Below are positions 47,997 to 60,479 of a stretch of DNA of 64,000 nucleotides, piece after piece. Source of the DNA: Pseudoscleropodium purum (lineage: Eukaryota > Streptophyta > Bryopsida > Hypnales > Brachytheciaceae). The translations under genes were made by a program, and so were the position numbers. The notes below the pieces were generated by a model. The model did not search any database, had not been told where the DNA came from, and worked only from the letters and a program-made list of their open reading frames with translations. The first letter of the stretch is position 1. Each line of letters starts with the position of its first letter. The stretch spans positions 21,829,611 to 21,893,610 of the forward strand of contig OZ017801.1 of assembly GCA_963969395.1 (NCBI GenBank). The letters are read 5' to 3'.

Positions 47997-49839
47997 CAGG
48001 AGACAAAAGAGGTGAACTTGCATGAATCAAATAAAGTAAGCACACCTAAAATAAGCAATTTAGCATGGTTTTCCATTATTATAACGAATTTTTTTTTGTT
48101 GGGTGTTGTTGGTACTCACAAGGGAATTCTTTTAGAATGCATTATTTGGAGACTATATGAATAAACTACGAATTTTCAAAATCCTGAAAATAGATGTTTT
48201 CAAAATCATCTGTAGACTCTCATGAACACTGGGAGTACATTTTAAACAAGAATACATAGTTGTTGGTTTTAAAAAGGTGTCAGCTTTCAGTGTCGTTACC
48301 TTGAGTGTCTTTCCAGAGGAAGATCACTGCGAAGTTGAAAACTGTCACGTATTTCATGAATACAAGCAATCGCAGGAGGGGCCAAAAATGCGAGCTTTGT
48401 TCCAAGATTGAACAGACTGAGGCTCTTTTTAAACGTACATTGAAAACACAATGCAACCTGCAGTCGATTGGGGGATGAGATTTTGGGGTTCAGAATCAGA
48501 ACAAGCCCAAATTGGAAAGGAACACAATACTTCGAGCACAATTGCAAGCTCCAAAACTCAATGTATCATCTAGCACTGTTCGCATCAACGGCGCATCTAC
48601 ATAAGCAGCAGCTGTGTAAGAACCGCAAGCAACCAAAGTCAAGATGCCTCGATCACAGCAAAGAGAGAGTTGCTCTGCAGAAAGCTCAAACACCAAAGGG
48701 GTATCTCCTTTGGGAACCTCAAAGTCAACAACGACTTCTTGCTAATTTAACTACTTCATAGTTAACTTCCTATGACGTTGTCTACATCATAAAACATTCA
48801 AATTTTGAACGAAAATCATGTTTCAACACTCAAAGAAACAAGGTCTGAAACTCTAGCAAGTAGACTACTTCAAGCTCCGAGCATCTCAAAAGACCCCATT
48901 AGATTCACCAGGTTATTAATGATAATTTACTGTCAATCAAATAGCCATGGCATTAGGACAATCAGTTCGCTTAATGTCAACTTAATATTTGCCAATGTAC
49001 TAACTATCAAGTTAATGTCCATGACAGTTATATCTCACTAAAATTATGTTCATACCATTTTCGTTATACTAACATTAACTCGGACTATATGAGGTCTACT
49101 AACAGAAACTTTTTCAATCTAATTGGAGGGATTTACTGTAATGTAAAATTCTCAAAGCCTATGTTCCAAAAGCCTACGCGCACTTGGCCACAGTGGTGTC
49201 TGGAGCCTGGCCCTCAGTCAGCATTTTCTAGCTTAAGTATAGCCCGCACATCTGCTACCTCAACAAGGTCAGAAATGGAAACGCAAGCTTCCACTTTGTA
49301 CTCCACACCTGCCTAGACAAGGAGTGAGGTGAGCAATAAGTAACATGAAAAATCGCTGGCAGTAAATTCTAGTTCGCAGTAGAGTTATCCAATAATTCGT
49401 TGGCTTTCAATCCTATTTCCAAAAAGGTAAAGAAAAGCACGAATACGATATGATGTGCCTAACAATTCTATGCAGGACTCCCTTGCATTCACCTGCAAGC
49501 AAACAAGAAAAAACCCAATCTGGTATCTATAATTTAAGAGTCTGACCTTCAATCGGTTGGTGATATCCTGAGCAATGCCTTGCCAAGCTTGTGTCCAATT
49601 GCGCGCAATGCAATAAAACGGGTATCCTCTTGGATTGCTGCAAACTTGTGCAGGTTATCATTGAACAGGAACTCTGCCTCCAGAAGGTACAAGGCAGAGT
49701 CTCGAATGCTGAGCACAATCTCGAGAATTTGCCTGATCTGGATAGCATTGCATACTTTAAGAGCTATCTGCGATCAAAAAGTCACTGCAATAATCAAAGT
49801 GCTCGAGTGAAATTCGCTTCAGGATCGGTGGTAACGTGT
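47997..49839. other. Palindrome 2 loop, left part; no gene established
   Basis: Single-copy DNA. Positions 48,037-48,081 match, with gaps, the complement of 51,020-51,065, so homology between arms fades rather than stops. Two overlapping minus-strand open stretches at 48,296-48,700, and one without a start codon at about 49,560-49,800 with a helix-like composition, could be exons, but I recognise no family. Confidence 0.35.
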
Positions 49840-49910
49840 GCGCAGCTGGTGTAGTGGTATCATAGTACCCTCCCACGGTACTGACCGGGGTTCGATTCCC
49901 CGGCTGCGCA
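49840..49910 (+). tRNA. tRNA-Gly (anticodon CCC)
   Basis: A complete cloverleaf of 71 nt. Acceptor stem GCGCAGC (49,840-49,846) pairs with GCTGCGC (49,903-49,909), with discriminator A. Anticodon stem GTACC/GGTAC encloses CTCCCAC, anticodon CCC at 49,872-49,874. T arm is CGGGG-TTCGATT-CCCCG (49,886-49,902). Internal A and B boxes (TAGTGGTA; GGTTCGATTCC) match Pol III promoters. No intron and no encoded CCA, as expected for a nuclear gene. It decodes GGG codons. It is single copy, in the loop of palindrome 2. Confidence 0.95.
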
Positions 49911-49916
49911 TTTTTT
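49911..49916 (+). terminator. Pol III terminator of tRNA-Gly
   Basis: A run of six T's immediately after the tRNA, the standard RNA polymerase III stop. Confidence 0.85.
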
Positions 49917-51106
49917 GATTCGGAAGAAAAAATCAGTGTGGTGATTTTTGTTCACGAAATGCAGACAGGTGATAAGGGTAGTCACAGCTTCTCCCCTCAG
50001 GGTTCAATTAACGGAGAACTGAGATGTGCCTCTTTCCTGTTGGTTGTGCGTGGATTGCGGAGCACCCATTCCCCGTTAATTGAACCGGATCATTCTTCAC
50101 CTCCGGAGTTTTGTCCCTCCTATGCCACCTGCATTCCGTGCCGCTTGTGTTCTCCAATTTTCATTCTTCTTGCAGCAAAGCTACAAAAGGGGTGTCACAC
50201 CTTCTTCATGCACTACAACTCCTCATTGGCTCCTCTTTTTTTTCACCAACTTCTTGGATATCGTTCAAGTTTGCTTCTCAAAGGAGGTGTGACCAATGGT
50301 GCTAGATTGTGAGCCTATGAGCAGTGAGCAAGGATTGCGTGAGCCTAAAGCCTAAAAATTTAAACATAATATAATTTTTAAATTTTTTTTGATTAAAAAG
50401 TAAAAAGACTAATGTTTTTCCAACAAAATTTATCATATTTAGAAAAATATGACCTTTTACCATGGGACCCATGACCGTGTATTTTAGATTTTAGCATTAA
50501 TTTATCGTGCATTTTAGACATCTGCACACGTTACTATAGATGTCTAAAAATACACACTTTTCTAGTGTTTGTTCTTAGAACAAAAATTTGCATTTTAGGC
50601 CACTCTTGCAGTTACTTGTATTCATAAATTACATGATATTTTTCAATTTCATAATGATCTTCCTTTGGAAACACACTCAAGGTAATACACCTAATAAGGT
50701 GGGTACATCCAAATGTGCCATTGACCTTAAGCAGCCATCTATACTATGTGTACATCTCTAAAGTTAATTTTATATCTATGTAGCAGAAACACTTTTGGAA
50801 CCAAACTTTATTCTTTAATAACTTTTGCATACAATATCCAAATGCCACGTTCTCTAATGTGCTGGAACCTCTTTTCACTTGCCAACAAGAACATATGAAA
50901 ATCTAACCAATCTAATAATAGACAATAGGCTTGGTAGCAAACAGCGGTGGTTCTAGGAGTACCTACCTTAATGAATTTTTAAAGAATCTATTTTTGACTA
51001 TCAACAAAACTTGAAATTATATTTCTAATATAATAATGGAAACCATGCTAAATTGCTTATTTTAGGTGTACGCACTTTATTTTGGTTCCTGCAAGTTCTT
51101 GCCTTA
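49917..51106. other. Palindrome 2 loop, right part; no gene established
   Basis: Contains an imperfect-free 14-bp inverted repeat (see 50,001-50,086). Overlapping short ORFs at 49,938-50,312 run in all plus frames, which argues against real coding. The rest to 51,106 is AT-rich with nothing recognisable. Confidence 0.4.
50001..50086. repeat. 14-bp perfect inverted repeat with 58-nt loop
   Basis: GGTTCAATTAACGG at 50,001-50,014 and CCGTTAATTGAACC at 50,073-50,086. It could be a small hairpin or the ends of a tiny insertion; no duplicated flank is visible. Confidence 0.6.
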
Positions 51107-51332
51107 GTCATTTGAGTTGCATTTGAGTGTTCTATTTTCCTCTCTAATATTCACTTTATCTTTCTTATGACTCCACATAAACCTTCATATGGTTCTTCCT
51201 TTAATCTCTAAATGCACTACAAACCACCAATTTCTGGTTTCTTCCAGGCTGCTTCAACCAAAAATATGAAGTTTTCTACACAGCAAGATCATCGGGTTGT
51301 CCTTGGGTGAGTTTTCAAACTCAAAACACTCG

Positions 51333-51639
51333 GTCAGAGAATGGTAAGTCTAAATGTGAAAACGAGAAATCTGAAAATTTCCTCTTTCTCTTCAAATAGA
51401 GCTCTTTTCAACCAAGCAGTGAGTCACTTGCATCGGCATGTGTTTCCCAACGGAGCTCAACTGACACTCACCGATCAAATTCTTGAAGGCTTCGCATTAC
51501 AGCCGCTTCTTTTCAGGCTCTTGACTGAAGTTTGCAGCAGAACGTGGCAAGTAACACATGCGCCTGTGATTTTACCGTCGGTATCCCATTTCAAGCTGTG
51601 TCACCTGATTCACCATTGCACGCTTCCTGTCCTGATATC
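51333..51639 (+). repeat. 307-bp repeat unit, inverted copy of b
   Basis: Mirror of 47,464-47,770. The plus-strand ORF starting at 51,341 continues past the unit to 51,667. Confidence 0.75.
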
Positions 51640-52957
51640 GGTGGAATGGTTGAAGGCTTACCAGTAAAGTTAAATGTGCACACCAGCATCCTTCGCAGGG
51701 ACTTCAACATCAGATGCATCTGGAGAAGAAATACGATGCTTGCTCAATTCATGGCCAAGGTCAGGTGCTGTGACCTTAGCCGTTTTGAAAGTCGCTCGAC
51801 CATTTGAGACCCCCTCTTCTCCTCAAGGGGGAAAGAGAGATAGAGAGAGGAGTTTATGCAAATTTCAGGCTGTGGGAGAGGAGACAGCCAGGTGAGCACA
51901 AACAAATCGTCTGCTGAAATCGTCAGGGAATTTGACAAAGCCGGCTTGTGGGCTTGTGTGCTCTCCTGTTAACGGAAGTGAGGTAGACGAGCCCATCACA
52001 ATGTAAAACAGATATCTCCACATTTTTACCCGTAAACGTCCAGAGTCTCTTCAGAAATGACAATTTGAGAAAAAAAATCATCACCAAGTACTATTTGGAA
52101 GAATATATTGGAATTGGTATACAAACAAAAGTTGGAGACTTTGAGCTTTACACTCCATCAGTATGGTTAGATTCACCAATGCCATCACCAATATTTTTTT
52201 TTTATAAATTTTGAAAAGCTGATTTTTTGAATTATTTTTGTTTTTGAAAGCTATGTCAACATTTTTGCAATTCTAGTTTTGAACTAGAATCAATGCAATT
52301 TTGGCTTAGTCAACCACTTGACACACTTCCACATTTGTAATTTTAGAAAAATAATGTACTCTACTAACACCAAATTCAACCATTAGATAGGACAACAACT
52401 TCATAAAGTATCTCCACAAATTAGGATGACTTTCATCCAAGCAACAATGGGAAAGAAAAGTGATTTTCAATTTGTTCATGGTCTAGAAATTTGGCATACT
52501 TGATTGGGGTTGCATTAGAATGGAATGTTAATTAAGCAAGACAAAAAATGCCTTGAATTGTACTGTATTTATGCAAAATATTCAAATGGCACAATAGGCA
52601 ATTTGTAAGATTATTGGACCTAACTAGATACATTACTATACATTAATGAAACCAATCTATCAAAGCAACACCAACCAAATAAATTTCATGATATAAGAGA
52701 GTGTGGCATAGTAAAAACATCATGATAGAGTAGCCAAAGTTGTCACTTTTCTAGCAACTAGCACAAGCAAACTAGACTTACAATTGTCACAACAATATAG
52801 TTAAAACATAGAGATATCTATTTTTCAAAGTTTAGTCTTACAACACTTTACATTGAATTTTTTAAAGATCATATTTTTGTTACTTGATCCCTCAAAGACA
52901 AGGGTTGTCTAAATTTACAAATTTGTACAGATGTATTATTAAATGCAATTTAGAAGA

Positions 52958-53838
52958 ATAATTTAACCCCCTACAAGTTTTTTACTATATTTTCATCTAA
53001 AAAGCTCCAAAACTACCATTTCTAGTATAAGTACTAAATTTTAGGAAAAGTACATTTTTTTGACACATTTAACCATAGGATCTTGTAGTAGATTGGTTTG
53101 AGAAGATGTGGAAAAAATTTCAGAAATTTTCACCATGTAGATTGCAAGATATTAGTGTTTGAATTGACAAAAATTATTTTGGGGGCCTTGCAAAAAATTG
53201 GGCAATTGCATTTGGCAAGGTCACATTTGTATGAAAAAATGTCCCAAATGGTGGTTCTTCTTTGGATTTATTCTTTAAGACAAGTTGGCTACATGCTTGA
53301 AAAAATTTAGATCATTTGGAATTATACAACATATAAAAAATAAATAATAAGGAGAAAGAAGTAGAAAATGATTCAAAGCACTGAATTGCTTAGAATTTAG
53401 TTATGGCATTGGAAAATGTTGATTCCAATGGTTGTAGTGGTATAATAAACAATCTACATCCTATGTTTTTATTCTTTTTCAAAAAATATTGAAGATTGAG
53501 TTAAATAAAAGACTTCAAAATTTATCTTAGATTAGAAATTCCATGACTACTTGCAAACTAAAACTCTTCATAAAAAATATCGCATGAATCAAAATGGAAT
53601 AAGTTAAAGCTTTACAAACACACGTACACAAATCTAAAGTATCATTTCAAATATTTATTACTTAAAAAGGTGATTTTTAAAGAAATTTTTTGAATTGCTT
53701 TGGCTACCTGCAATTCATTGAAAATTACATATCATACAATAATTTTTTAACAATGTGGTCAAAAGTTATGAAAGTAGTTGGGCCTTAAAGCTTCTCCTTA
53801 TCGCCATGTTGTTTGGAAATTTGAAAGAAAAAAAATTC
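52958..53838 (-). repeat. Dispersed non-coding repeat (right arm copy)
   Basis: Mirror of 45,265-46,145, beginning TTAACCCCCTACAAG on the plus strand. Confidence 0.65.
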
Positions 53839-55586
53839 CATTCATAGTATACTGCCTAAAATTTTTGTGTTGCCAAAAAATGCTATTTGGTCCTTTTAGA
53901 GATTAATGATGAATCTCAAACAAGAGTTTTGAAATATGTTCCACACGTCATATCCATATAGAATTAAATCACCTAGTGTACATACCAATATTTTTTAAAA
54001 CAATGTTGAACCAAAAAACAAAAATTCCTTTCTAAGAATCGATTGCAAATTGAATATCTGTGATTTTCAAAAGAATTTTTTTCCTTGAAGTTCAAAATGT
54101 TGATAGAATATTTGCAAAACAAAATCTCTAGAATCTGTACCATAAAAACATTAAAAGAACTAATACAAGAATCTTTAAAAAAATCGATGGATGAATAAAT
54201 GCATCCTTGTATACTTAAGATGTGTTTGCGTTCATTGGAACACCTAGTCCTTGAAGGGTTAATGGGATAACATGAAAGATGTGCATGTGGATGCTTTGTA
54301 CATATCTATGCAATCAAATTAAAATGAAATTAATCACCAATGTTTTAAAAATCAATTATCTTGTAAATCCATGAATATTAATTGAAACAATTCACCAAAT
54401 GTAGAGTCCTGGTTTTTATAAACTGAAATTTGGTATGCTTGGGATGTGTTTGTATAAGAATTCAATGTTAATCATGCGAGACAAAAAAATGGCAATTACA
54501 TTCTATATCATGTAAAATTTGGTATATGACACACTAGGCAATTTGTAAGATTATTGTAACCTTTTGGACTATACAAATCTTACTTCTAAGTAACTCAAAT
54601 TTGAATCCCACTTATGGGAAATATAACATGCTAAGTTGCACAACCATAGAAGGGTGTATGTTTTTCACAAACAGATTCCATGTATAACCCTTAAATGTTG
54701 ACACTAATGTTTGGCATCTGATAGATGATGGGAAAAATTCATTTAGTTAGGATAGAAGTTCTATTATTCATCCTTGAAATTTTGTTGTGAAAAGTGGAGG
54801 TCTTCTATAGCAGTTTGACTTCCAATGAGTGCTTTTGTAATATTTGAAACCAATGATTCACACAATGAGTGCTTTTGTAGTACTTGAAACCTGTCCAACG
54901 ACTCACATAATAATGAAAAAGGATGATATATGAGGTCACATATTCATCCTTTAAGGGGTAAGTTACCTTGTGTACTCTCCAATGAATAAGGATGTTCTGG
55001 TTTTGTGCGATCGAATACTGAAAAAAAGCAAATCTTGATGTGCTCAGTTATCAAATGTAAATTCGGAAGAGGTGAATGATTGCAGATTGTAACAGAGCTG
55101 TTTTTTTTTTCCAAATATCGATCACACACAGAAGTGCCACAGTAGGCTACTCCTGAACTCAATATTAAGTTATGTGTGTATTGCCATTGATTTTGAGTTG
55201 ATTTTGAGTTGAGTACTAGAGGAAAAGCTAATGGGGAGTGCATGATCCTTGGAATTGCCTCTCCTCTTCTCTGGGACGCGAACATAACCTGACTTTGAAT
55301 CACCGATTGCAGAGAAGATCAACTGAGTCCCATTCCTGTTTCATGTTCAGAGATCCTGAAATAATATTCAAGTGGATTTTCTGGAATGCCAGTACTAACC
55401 ATGCCCATCACCATTTCAACAAAGCCTTTCTGAACAATTAATGAGAAAGGGTGGCTGAATAAATTAGTATGTACTCTACATGGAGCTGTCATGATTTTAG
55501 AACTTTTCATCCACATGTTGGAACCACCATGTCAACAAAAATTGAGAGGACAATAGTTGCAATGAGAACTCAAAATGAGTGTTGCA

Positions 55587-55691
55587 TCAAATGTTCAATG
55601 AATCAAAAGGATTGTTCCTGCCACGCTCATGTGAGAAGAACATGATTGAGCCAATCCCAGCTGCCATGTATGGGACTAGTGTCCAGACACC
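55587..55691 (-). other. Possible terminal exon encoding a membrane segment (palindrome copy 2)
   Basis: Mirror of 43,412-43,516 with identical acceptor and frame. Since the right arm is probably the original, any real gene using this exon would be transcribed on the minus strand here, but I find no upstream exon. Confidence 0.35.
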
Positions 55692-56738
55692 CTGAAAGAA
55701 AAAGAAAAGATAACATGAGTCAGCAGGGAAGGAGATCACAATTATGAGGCCTGCTAAATTATTCGAAATTCTGCTCAAACTCTAGACCAATGATAGCAAA
55801 CACAAAGTACTTCACACTGAATATTGTGAAGGTAACCAAACAATGAAGTTTGTGACTAAGTTGCATTGATCAAGTTGACAAGAGGATGGCAATTTCACCA
55901 AATAAAAATTGTAAGTACAGAGTGATGGCCATTGAGGACTTTTTGTAATTACAAAACTTTGGATCTGAGGCACAATATTGTCAGACATTAGCTCTTTAGA
56001 ACATAGTGCCTTGGCTGTCATTTGTATAAGCTCAACATGAACAATGAGATCCATGTAGCCTCATGTAGCCTTAAACAGAACAAAAGCATTGTTCTCAAAG
56101 GCTGCTATGTACAAAAATATTAGCTAAATGGACAAAAAGGTTAAAACAAGAAGAAGAAGTTCATAATATCCACTGCTCACTATTGTAAACTTGTGTAATT
56201 TTTGTATGAACCACATACGGAACTCAATAAAACCCCATGATGTTAGGAGACTTTCATACAATCAAATAGAATGAATGTGACACAAGTGTGCTCTAAGTGA
56301 GACATTCTGGATAGTATGGCATGTGTGCAAGATATTCAAGCATGTATTTCAAAGAGGGTCAGATCAAAGAGTTCTGCAAGCGTCTTTACCACTTCAACTT
56401 CATATGGAACGTATAAGGTTTTCACACAGTGAAGTTGCAAGCCAGATGCAATAGCGGCTCCGCTTCTTACAGAGCAACCACAATGCATCCACGCTTCATC
56501 CCTCAGCACCTTATAAAACTTACTTTGCGTCATTGAAGACATCGTGAAAGAGAACGAAGGCTCCATAGTCAAAAGTTTTGAGTTGCTGCGTCAGTTGAGG
56601 AAAATGGGAAGGTCATAATTGCAGTGATGGAGTGGAGCACTCAACAGCCACCTTTCTGCTAAAGACGCAGTCCCTTTGGTGCAGGCATAAGGACACCGAG
56701 GCTTCGATATAAAAGCTTCGGTAATCACTTTGCAGTCA

Positions 56739-57045
56739 GTCAGAGAATGGTAAACATAAATTTGAAAACGAGAAATCTGAAAATTTCCTCTTTCTCTTCA
56801 AATAGAGCTCTTTTCAACCAAGCAGTGAGTCACTTGCATCGGCATGTGTTTCCCAACGGAGCTCAACTGACACTCACCGATCAAATTCTTGAAGGCTTCG
56901 CATTACAGCCGCTTCTTTTCAGGCTCTTGACTGAAGTTTGCAGCAGAACGTGGCAAGTAACACATGCGCCTGTGATTTTACCGTCGGTATCCCATTTCAA
57001 GCTGTGTCACCTGATTCACCATTGCACGCTTCCTGTCCTGATATC
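56739..57045 (+). repeat. 307-bp repeat unit, inverted copy of a
   Basis: Mirror of 42,058-42,364. It starts about 250 bp beyond the 3' end of the dioxygenase coding region, on the opposite strand. Confidence 0.75.
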
Positions 57046-57295
57046 CAGAGTCTTGCTTCATTGCATCACTACAAAATGGAATCGAAACTCATCCCTAAAC
57101 TGGAATTACAACTTCAGAACCCAAAGAGGAAAACCACATAGCGTGGGTTTAGTATATGATCTTTCAGGGTAGAACTTACATGCTTGGAGAGTTCAACTCA
57201 AACAAAGGTCCTAGCCACATCAGAACCTTGCATTTTAAGTGCTTCAAAGTTGGTATCACGGTACAAAGTAAGTTGATGCTCACCACTGTACAATG

Positions 57296-59652
57296 TCAAT
57301 CCTGATCGACTAGTAAGTGACCGAGATGCTCTTTGCCAGAAGAAGCTTTCGCCCAGCCGGCAAAGTAAAACGATTTCTTAAACTCGGAGAATTTAATCGG
57401 TTTGAACCTCGGACGCTCTTTGGCACTCAGCAACTCAGGGATGGGACCTACAACTGTCTCGTCTGAAGGGGCGCTGAAAGTGGCAATAGATATACGGGGC
57501 TTTGAGCTCGCAAATGCCCGGTGCTCCACACTTCTGTACCTGCCGTTGCTCAAAAAATCTGCAACCAAAGAGTGACTAGGATGTCAACCACCTTCACGGT
57601 CACTCCCACTGCCCTGTGGACTTTGGTGTGGGACCTGAACCAACGGACTGGCGAGGGCAAAAAAGTATAGAGGATCTGCCATGACAACCCCAACATTCTA
57701 TACGACAGTGACGTCCTATCCAAAGTATAGAGGACTCTGGGTAGCTGTTAACACCAACCGTCAATGAGATCAACCCCTACGGAACCCCTTTTCTGTAAAT
57801 TTTTATAAGACCCTGAGAATGATAACCTGCACAACCTAGCAGCTAGTCCAATCTGATCACAAAACCCTTCTCACTCCGCTTGGTCCAGTTTGTGACTTGC
57901 AAGTCTTCCAAGGACATCCTGAAACTGGGGTCGATCTCCATCTGCAGGGAGCCGTAAACCCAGCATGCATACCCCTGTGGCCATGGAACTACTTTTGAAT
58001 GATTGGTGGCCTGCTTGGACTGGTCCACCATAATCCTAAAAACTCGGAATGGCACCTTTGAACTGGTGAATTGTGCGATCAATAGTGATTTTCTAGTTAC
58101 CAGAGAAGCCTAGGTTTAAAGCATCGAACAAAGAGGAAGAAAATCTGTAATATGGTTGGTCTCTTCCATCAGATCCTCAATAGTAGAATCTAGCTGATTG
58201 TTAGTCCTAAAAGAGACCCGAGTTCTTCTCATGGGGGTTCAACTCTGTTCACTCCAAAAGTTCAACAATAATGCAGTGGAGATTTCCAATGATGTACCTC
58301 GATTTGATCACCAACGTTGACAACGAACCAACTCTCCACAGGCTTCACGGTGACCCACTCTTCGTCCTTCTTCACTTGCAACCCTACAATTGCGTCTTGC
58401 AACAAAAGAGTGATCAGGTTGTTGTCGGAATGCTTCCTCAAGCCTATGGTCACGTCCGGCTGTGGACAGGGAGGGTAATAGTTCACTTGCAACACTTGCT
58501 GGGATTTCCCAGCGAAGTAGTCATTCAGGAAGGAGGTTTCCAAACCGAGGCCCTCCGAAATGAGCTCCGAGATCAGATGTACCAGCTTGTCTGTTTCCTC
58601 ACAGTAATCCTCAACTGTTTCTCTGCAATCATATTCATCCGATTTTTCTTTACATCTTTCTCAAAAGGCTAATTCCTCAGCCAGAAATAAATTTCCCCTA
58701 TTAAAATCAAAAGGTTATTAAGGGCAAATTAATCCCAATTTAATAGGTCATTAGGTAAATATTCACATAATGTTAATACTATTGCCAAGTTCATGTTGCC
58801 TAATTGTGGAGTACCGTAGTTGTCAAAGTAACGCCAGTGACACTAACATCATACTAACAGAATTTCACACCATTTGCATTGCACTAACACTATCTTACAA
58901 GTAACTGAACATTAACATGAGGACCATATGAATCTAATGAGTATTAACTGAACATTAATGACTTGGTAAATCTAATGGTAATTAAAGCACATTTTGACAA
59001 TCAAAAGAAATTCAAGTACTCTAAAGACCTCTTTATATATGAGAACATTCTAATCTAGGTAATCATTTATGCTTGATTAATTTTGTTTTAAATTTTTTTG
59101 AAGAACCGTAGCCAATATTCTCTAAGTTTATTAGTAGCCTATGATGGTTCACCTGAAAGAGGGAGGATGCGCAGGCCAAAGCTCATATCGTCTTCCAGAA
59201 ACAGGAAACGTATACAACCGCAACCGATCGCTCCAATTTGCACTGTTTCTCCCCTTGCCTCCAAACCTATCTCCATAGCCTTCATCAGGCAGCGCATCTC
59301 CTTCCGCTTCCGCTCGAATCTTATTTCTCTCCTCGTACGGAAGCTCAAAAAACTCCCGAAACACCTGCTGCGTCCGTGTCATCAAAGAGAAAGGCATGCC
59401 GTGATTCTTCACTTGGAAGAACCCCCATTGCTCACACGCCCTTCGGATCTGCTCCACTATAAGACCTCGGCGTTCAGCATCCTCCTCCACTCCGTCCATG
59501 TCAATCATTGGAAGCTCCAGAGGATCAATCGCATCAAACGTCACATCAAACTTCACACGATCGTTCTCCGAGACGAGAAAGTCCTCAGGGACGCTGTCGA
59601 GATGGCCATTCTCCACGAGCTCCTGTAAGGTCACTCGGGGATTGGACGGCAT
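57296..59652 (-). pseudogene. 2-oxoglutarate/Fe(II)-dependent dioxygenase (DOXC class), three exons, exon 3 frameshifted
   Basis: Exon 1 is 59,652-59,153 (start MPSNPRVTLQELVENG), ending at donor G|GTGAAC. Exon 2 is 58,622-58,298, between acceptor TTGCAG and donor GAG|GTACAT. Exon 3 is 57,558-57,296 after acceptor GGTTGCAG. Phases fit for exons 1 and 2 (275 codons exactly). The DIOX N-terminal domain has PMIDMDG and ACEQWGFFQVKNHG. The 2OG-Fe oxygenase core has NYYPPCPQP and HSDNN (His231, Asp233). Exon 3 would supply the distal His (VEHRA) and the Arg-x-Ser (PRIS). Overall about 361 residues, normal for SRG1/flavonol-synthase-like DOXC enzymes of specialised or hormone metabolism; the substrate cannot be told. 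Exon 3 begins ATTTTTTGAGC: with six T's the frame hits TGA at the third codon, whereas four T's would give the usual ILSNG. An upstream ATG at 59,721 adds 23 residues but is less typical. Exon 3 lies in palindrome 2; exons 1-2 lie outside. Confidence 0.8.
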
Positions 59653-60479
59653 GGCTGAGGAGCTCAATCCACGGAATTGAGAAAGACAAAACTGGAGGGC
59701 CAACAGGAGATTACACTGCAAGAGTTTACACTCAAGACCCTTTCAGTAAGAAACTCAAAACTACAGAGACAACAGCAAATTACACTGCAAATCCTTACAC
59801 TCAAGCCTCTTTAGGTTAATCTAACCACTTAGTAGTGCGCAAATTTTTTCACTATGACTTAAGTTAGTCTGAATGTGGCAAGACACCTACACTCGACGGT
59901 ATGTGGAAAGTGTGCAGGATATTTAAGAATGTAACGCTACAGGTGTAAGCGTAAAGGACAGACGTCTCCTGAAGAGCTAACCTAGAGATCTAGAGTCGAT
60001 TATGCAGACTGGGCGAGAGAATCCATTCAAGTATAAGCATGTTTCCTGCAAAGTGTCCTAACAGCAGTACCTAGTACGGGGAATCAAGGAAACCATGTAA
60101 CACAGATTTCAGATAAGAACCTTTCTCTTTCAATCCCATTTATTCTTCTACTTTTTTTCTTTATCTCTAGGATAACTTGAACGATCTATTGACGCACAAC
60201 ACTCTCCCATTGACTGAGTGAAAATCATGGTAGCGTCCTCTTCGAGTCTTACATTACGTATTTAGATCAAAATCCTGGGATCTTAATCTTCATAATCTCC
60301 TCAAATTGAACTCCACGCAATTGCAATTGACAGTACCCGTGTTAGGTCTTGCATTTGCACTTGGTAGCGATGACTTTATATATTTTCTCTTGCCTCAACA
60401 GCCAATGAGTTTGTCTAGGGCATCAATCTCCTGAAGAATGTAAACCACTCAAGTTGACAACTATAATCTAAATCTCTAA

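Larger units (their letters stand above)
51107..58100 (-). repeat. Right arm of the 7-kb inverted repeat (palindrome 2)
   Basis: Partner of 41,003-47,996. Includes exon 3 and part of intron 2 of the dioxygenase gene, so this arm is in its original gene context and the left arm is the duplicate. Between recognised features it repeats the left arm and holds no additional gene. Confidence 0.9.

Noticed and set aside
49938..50312. Overlapping plus-strand ORFs downstream of the tRNA
   Set aside because: All three frames are open over the same bases with no recognisable motifs, and a hairpin-forming repeat lies within them.
41003..58100. Palindrome 2 as a simple pair of transposon copies
   Set aside because: No terminal repeats or target duplications at the arm edges, and the outer edge falls in a gene intron, so it is a segmental inverted duplication.
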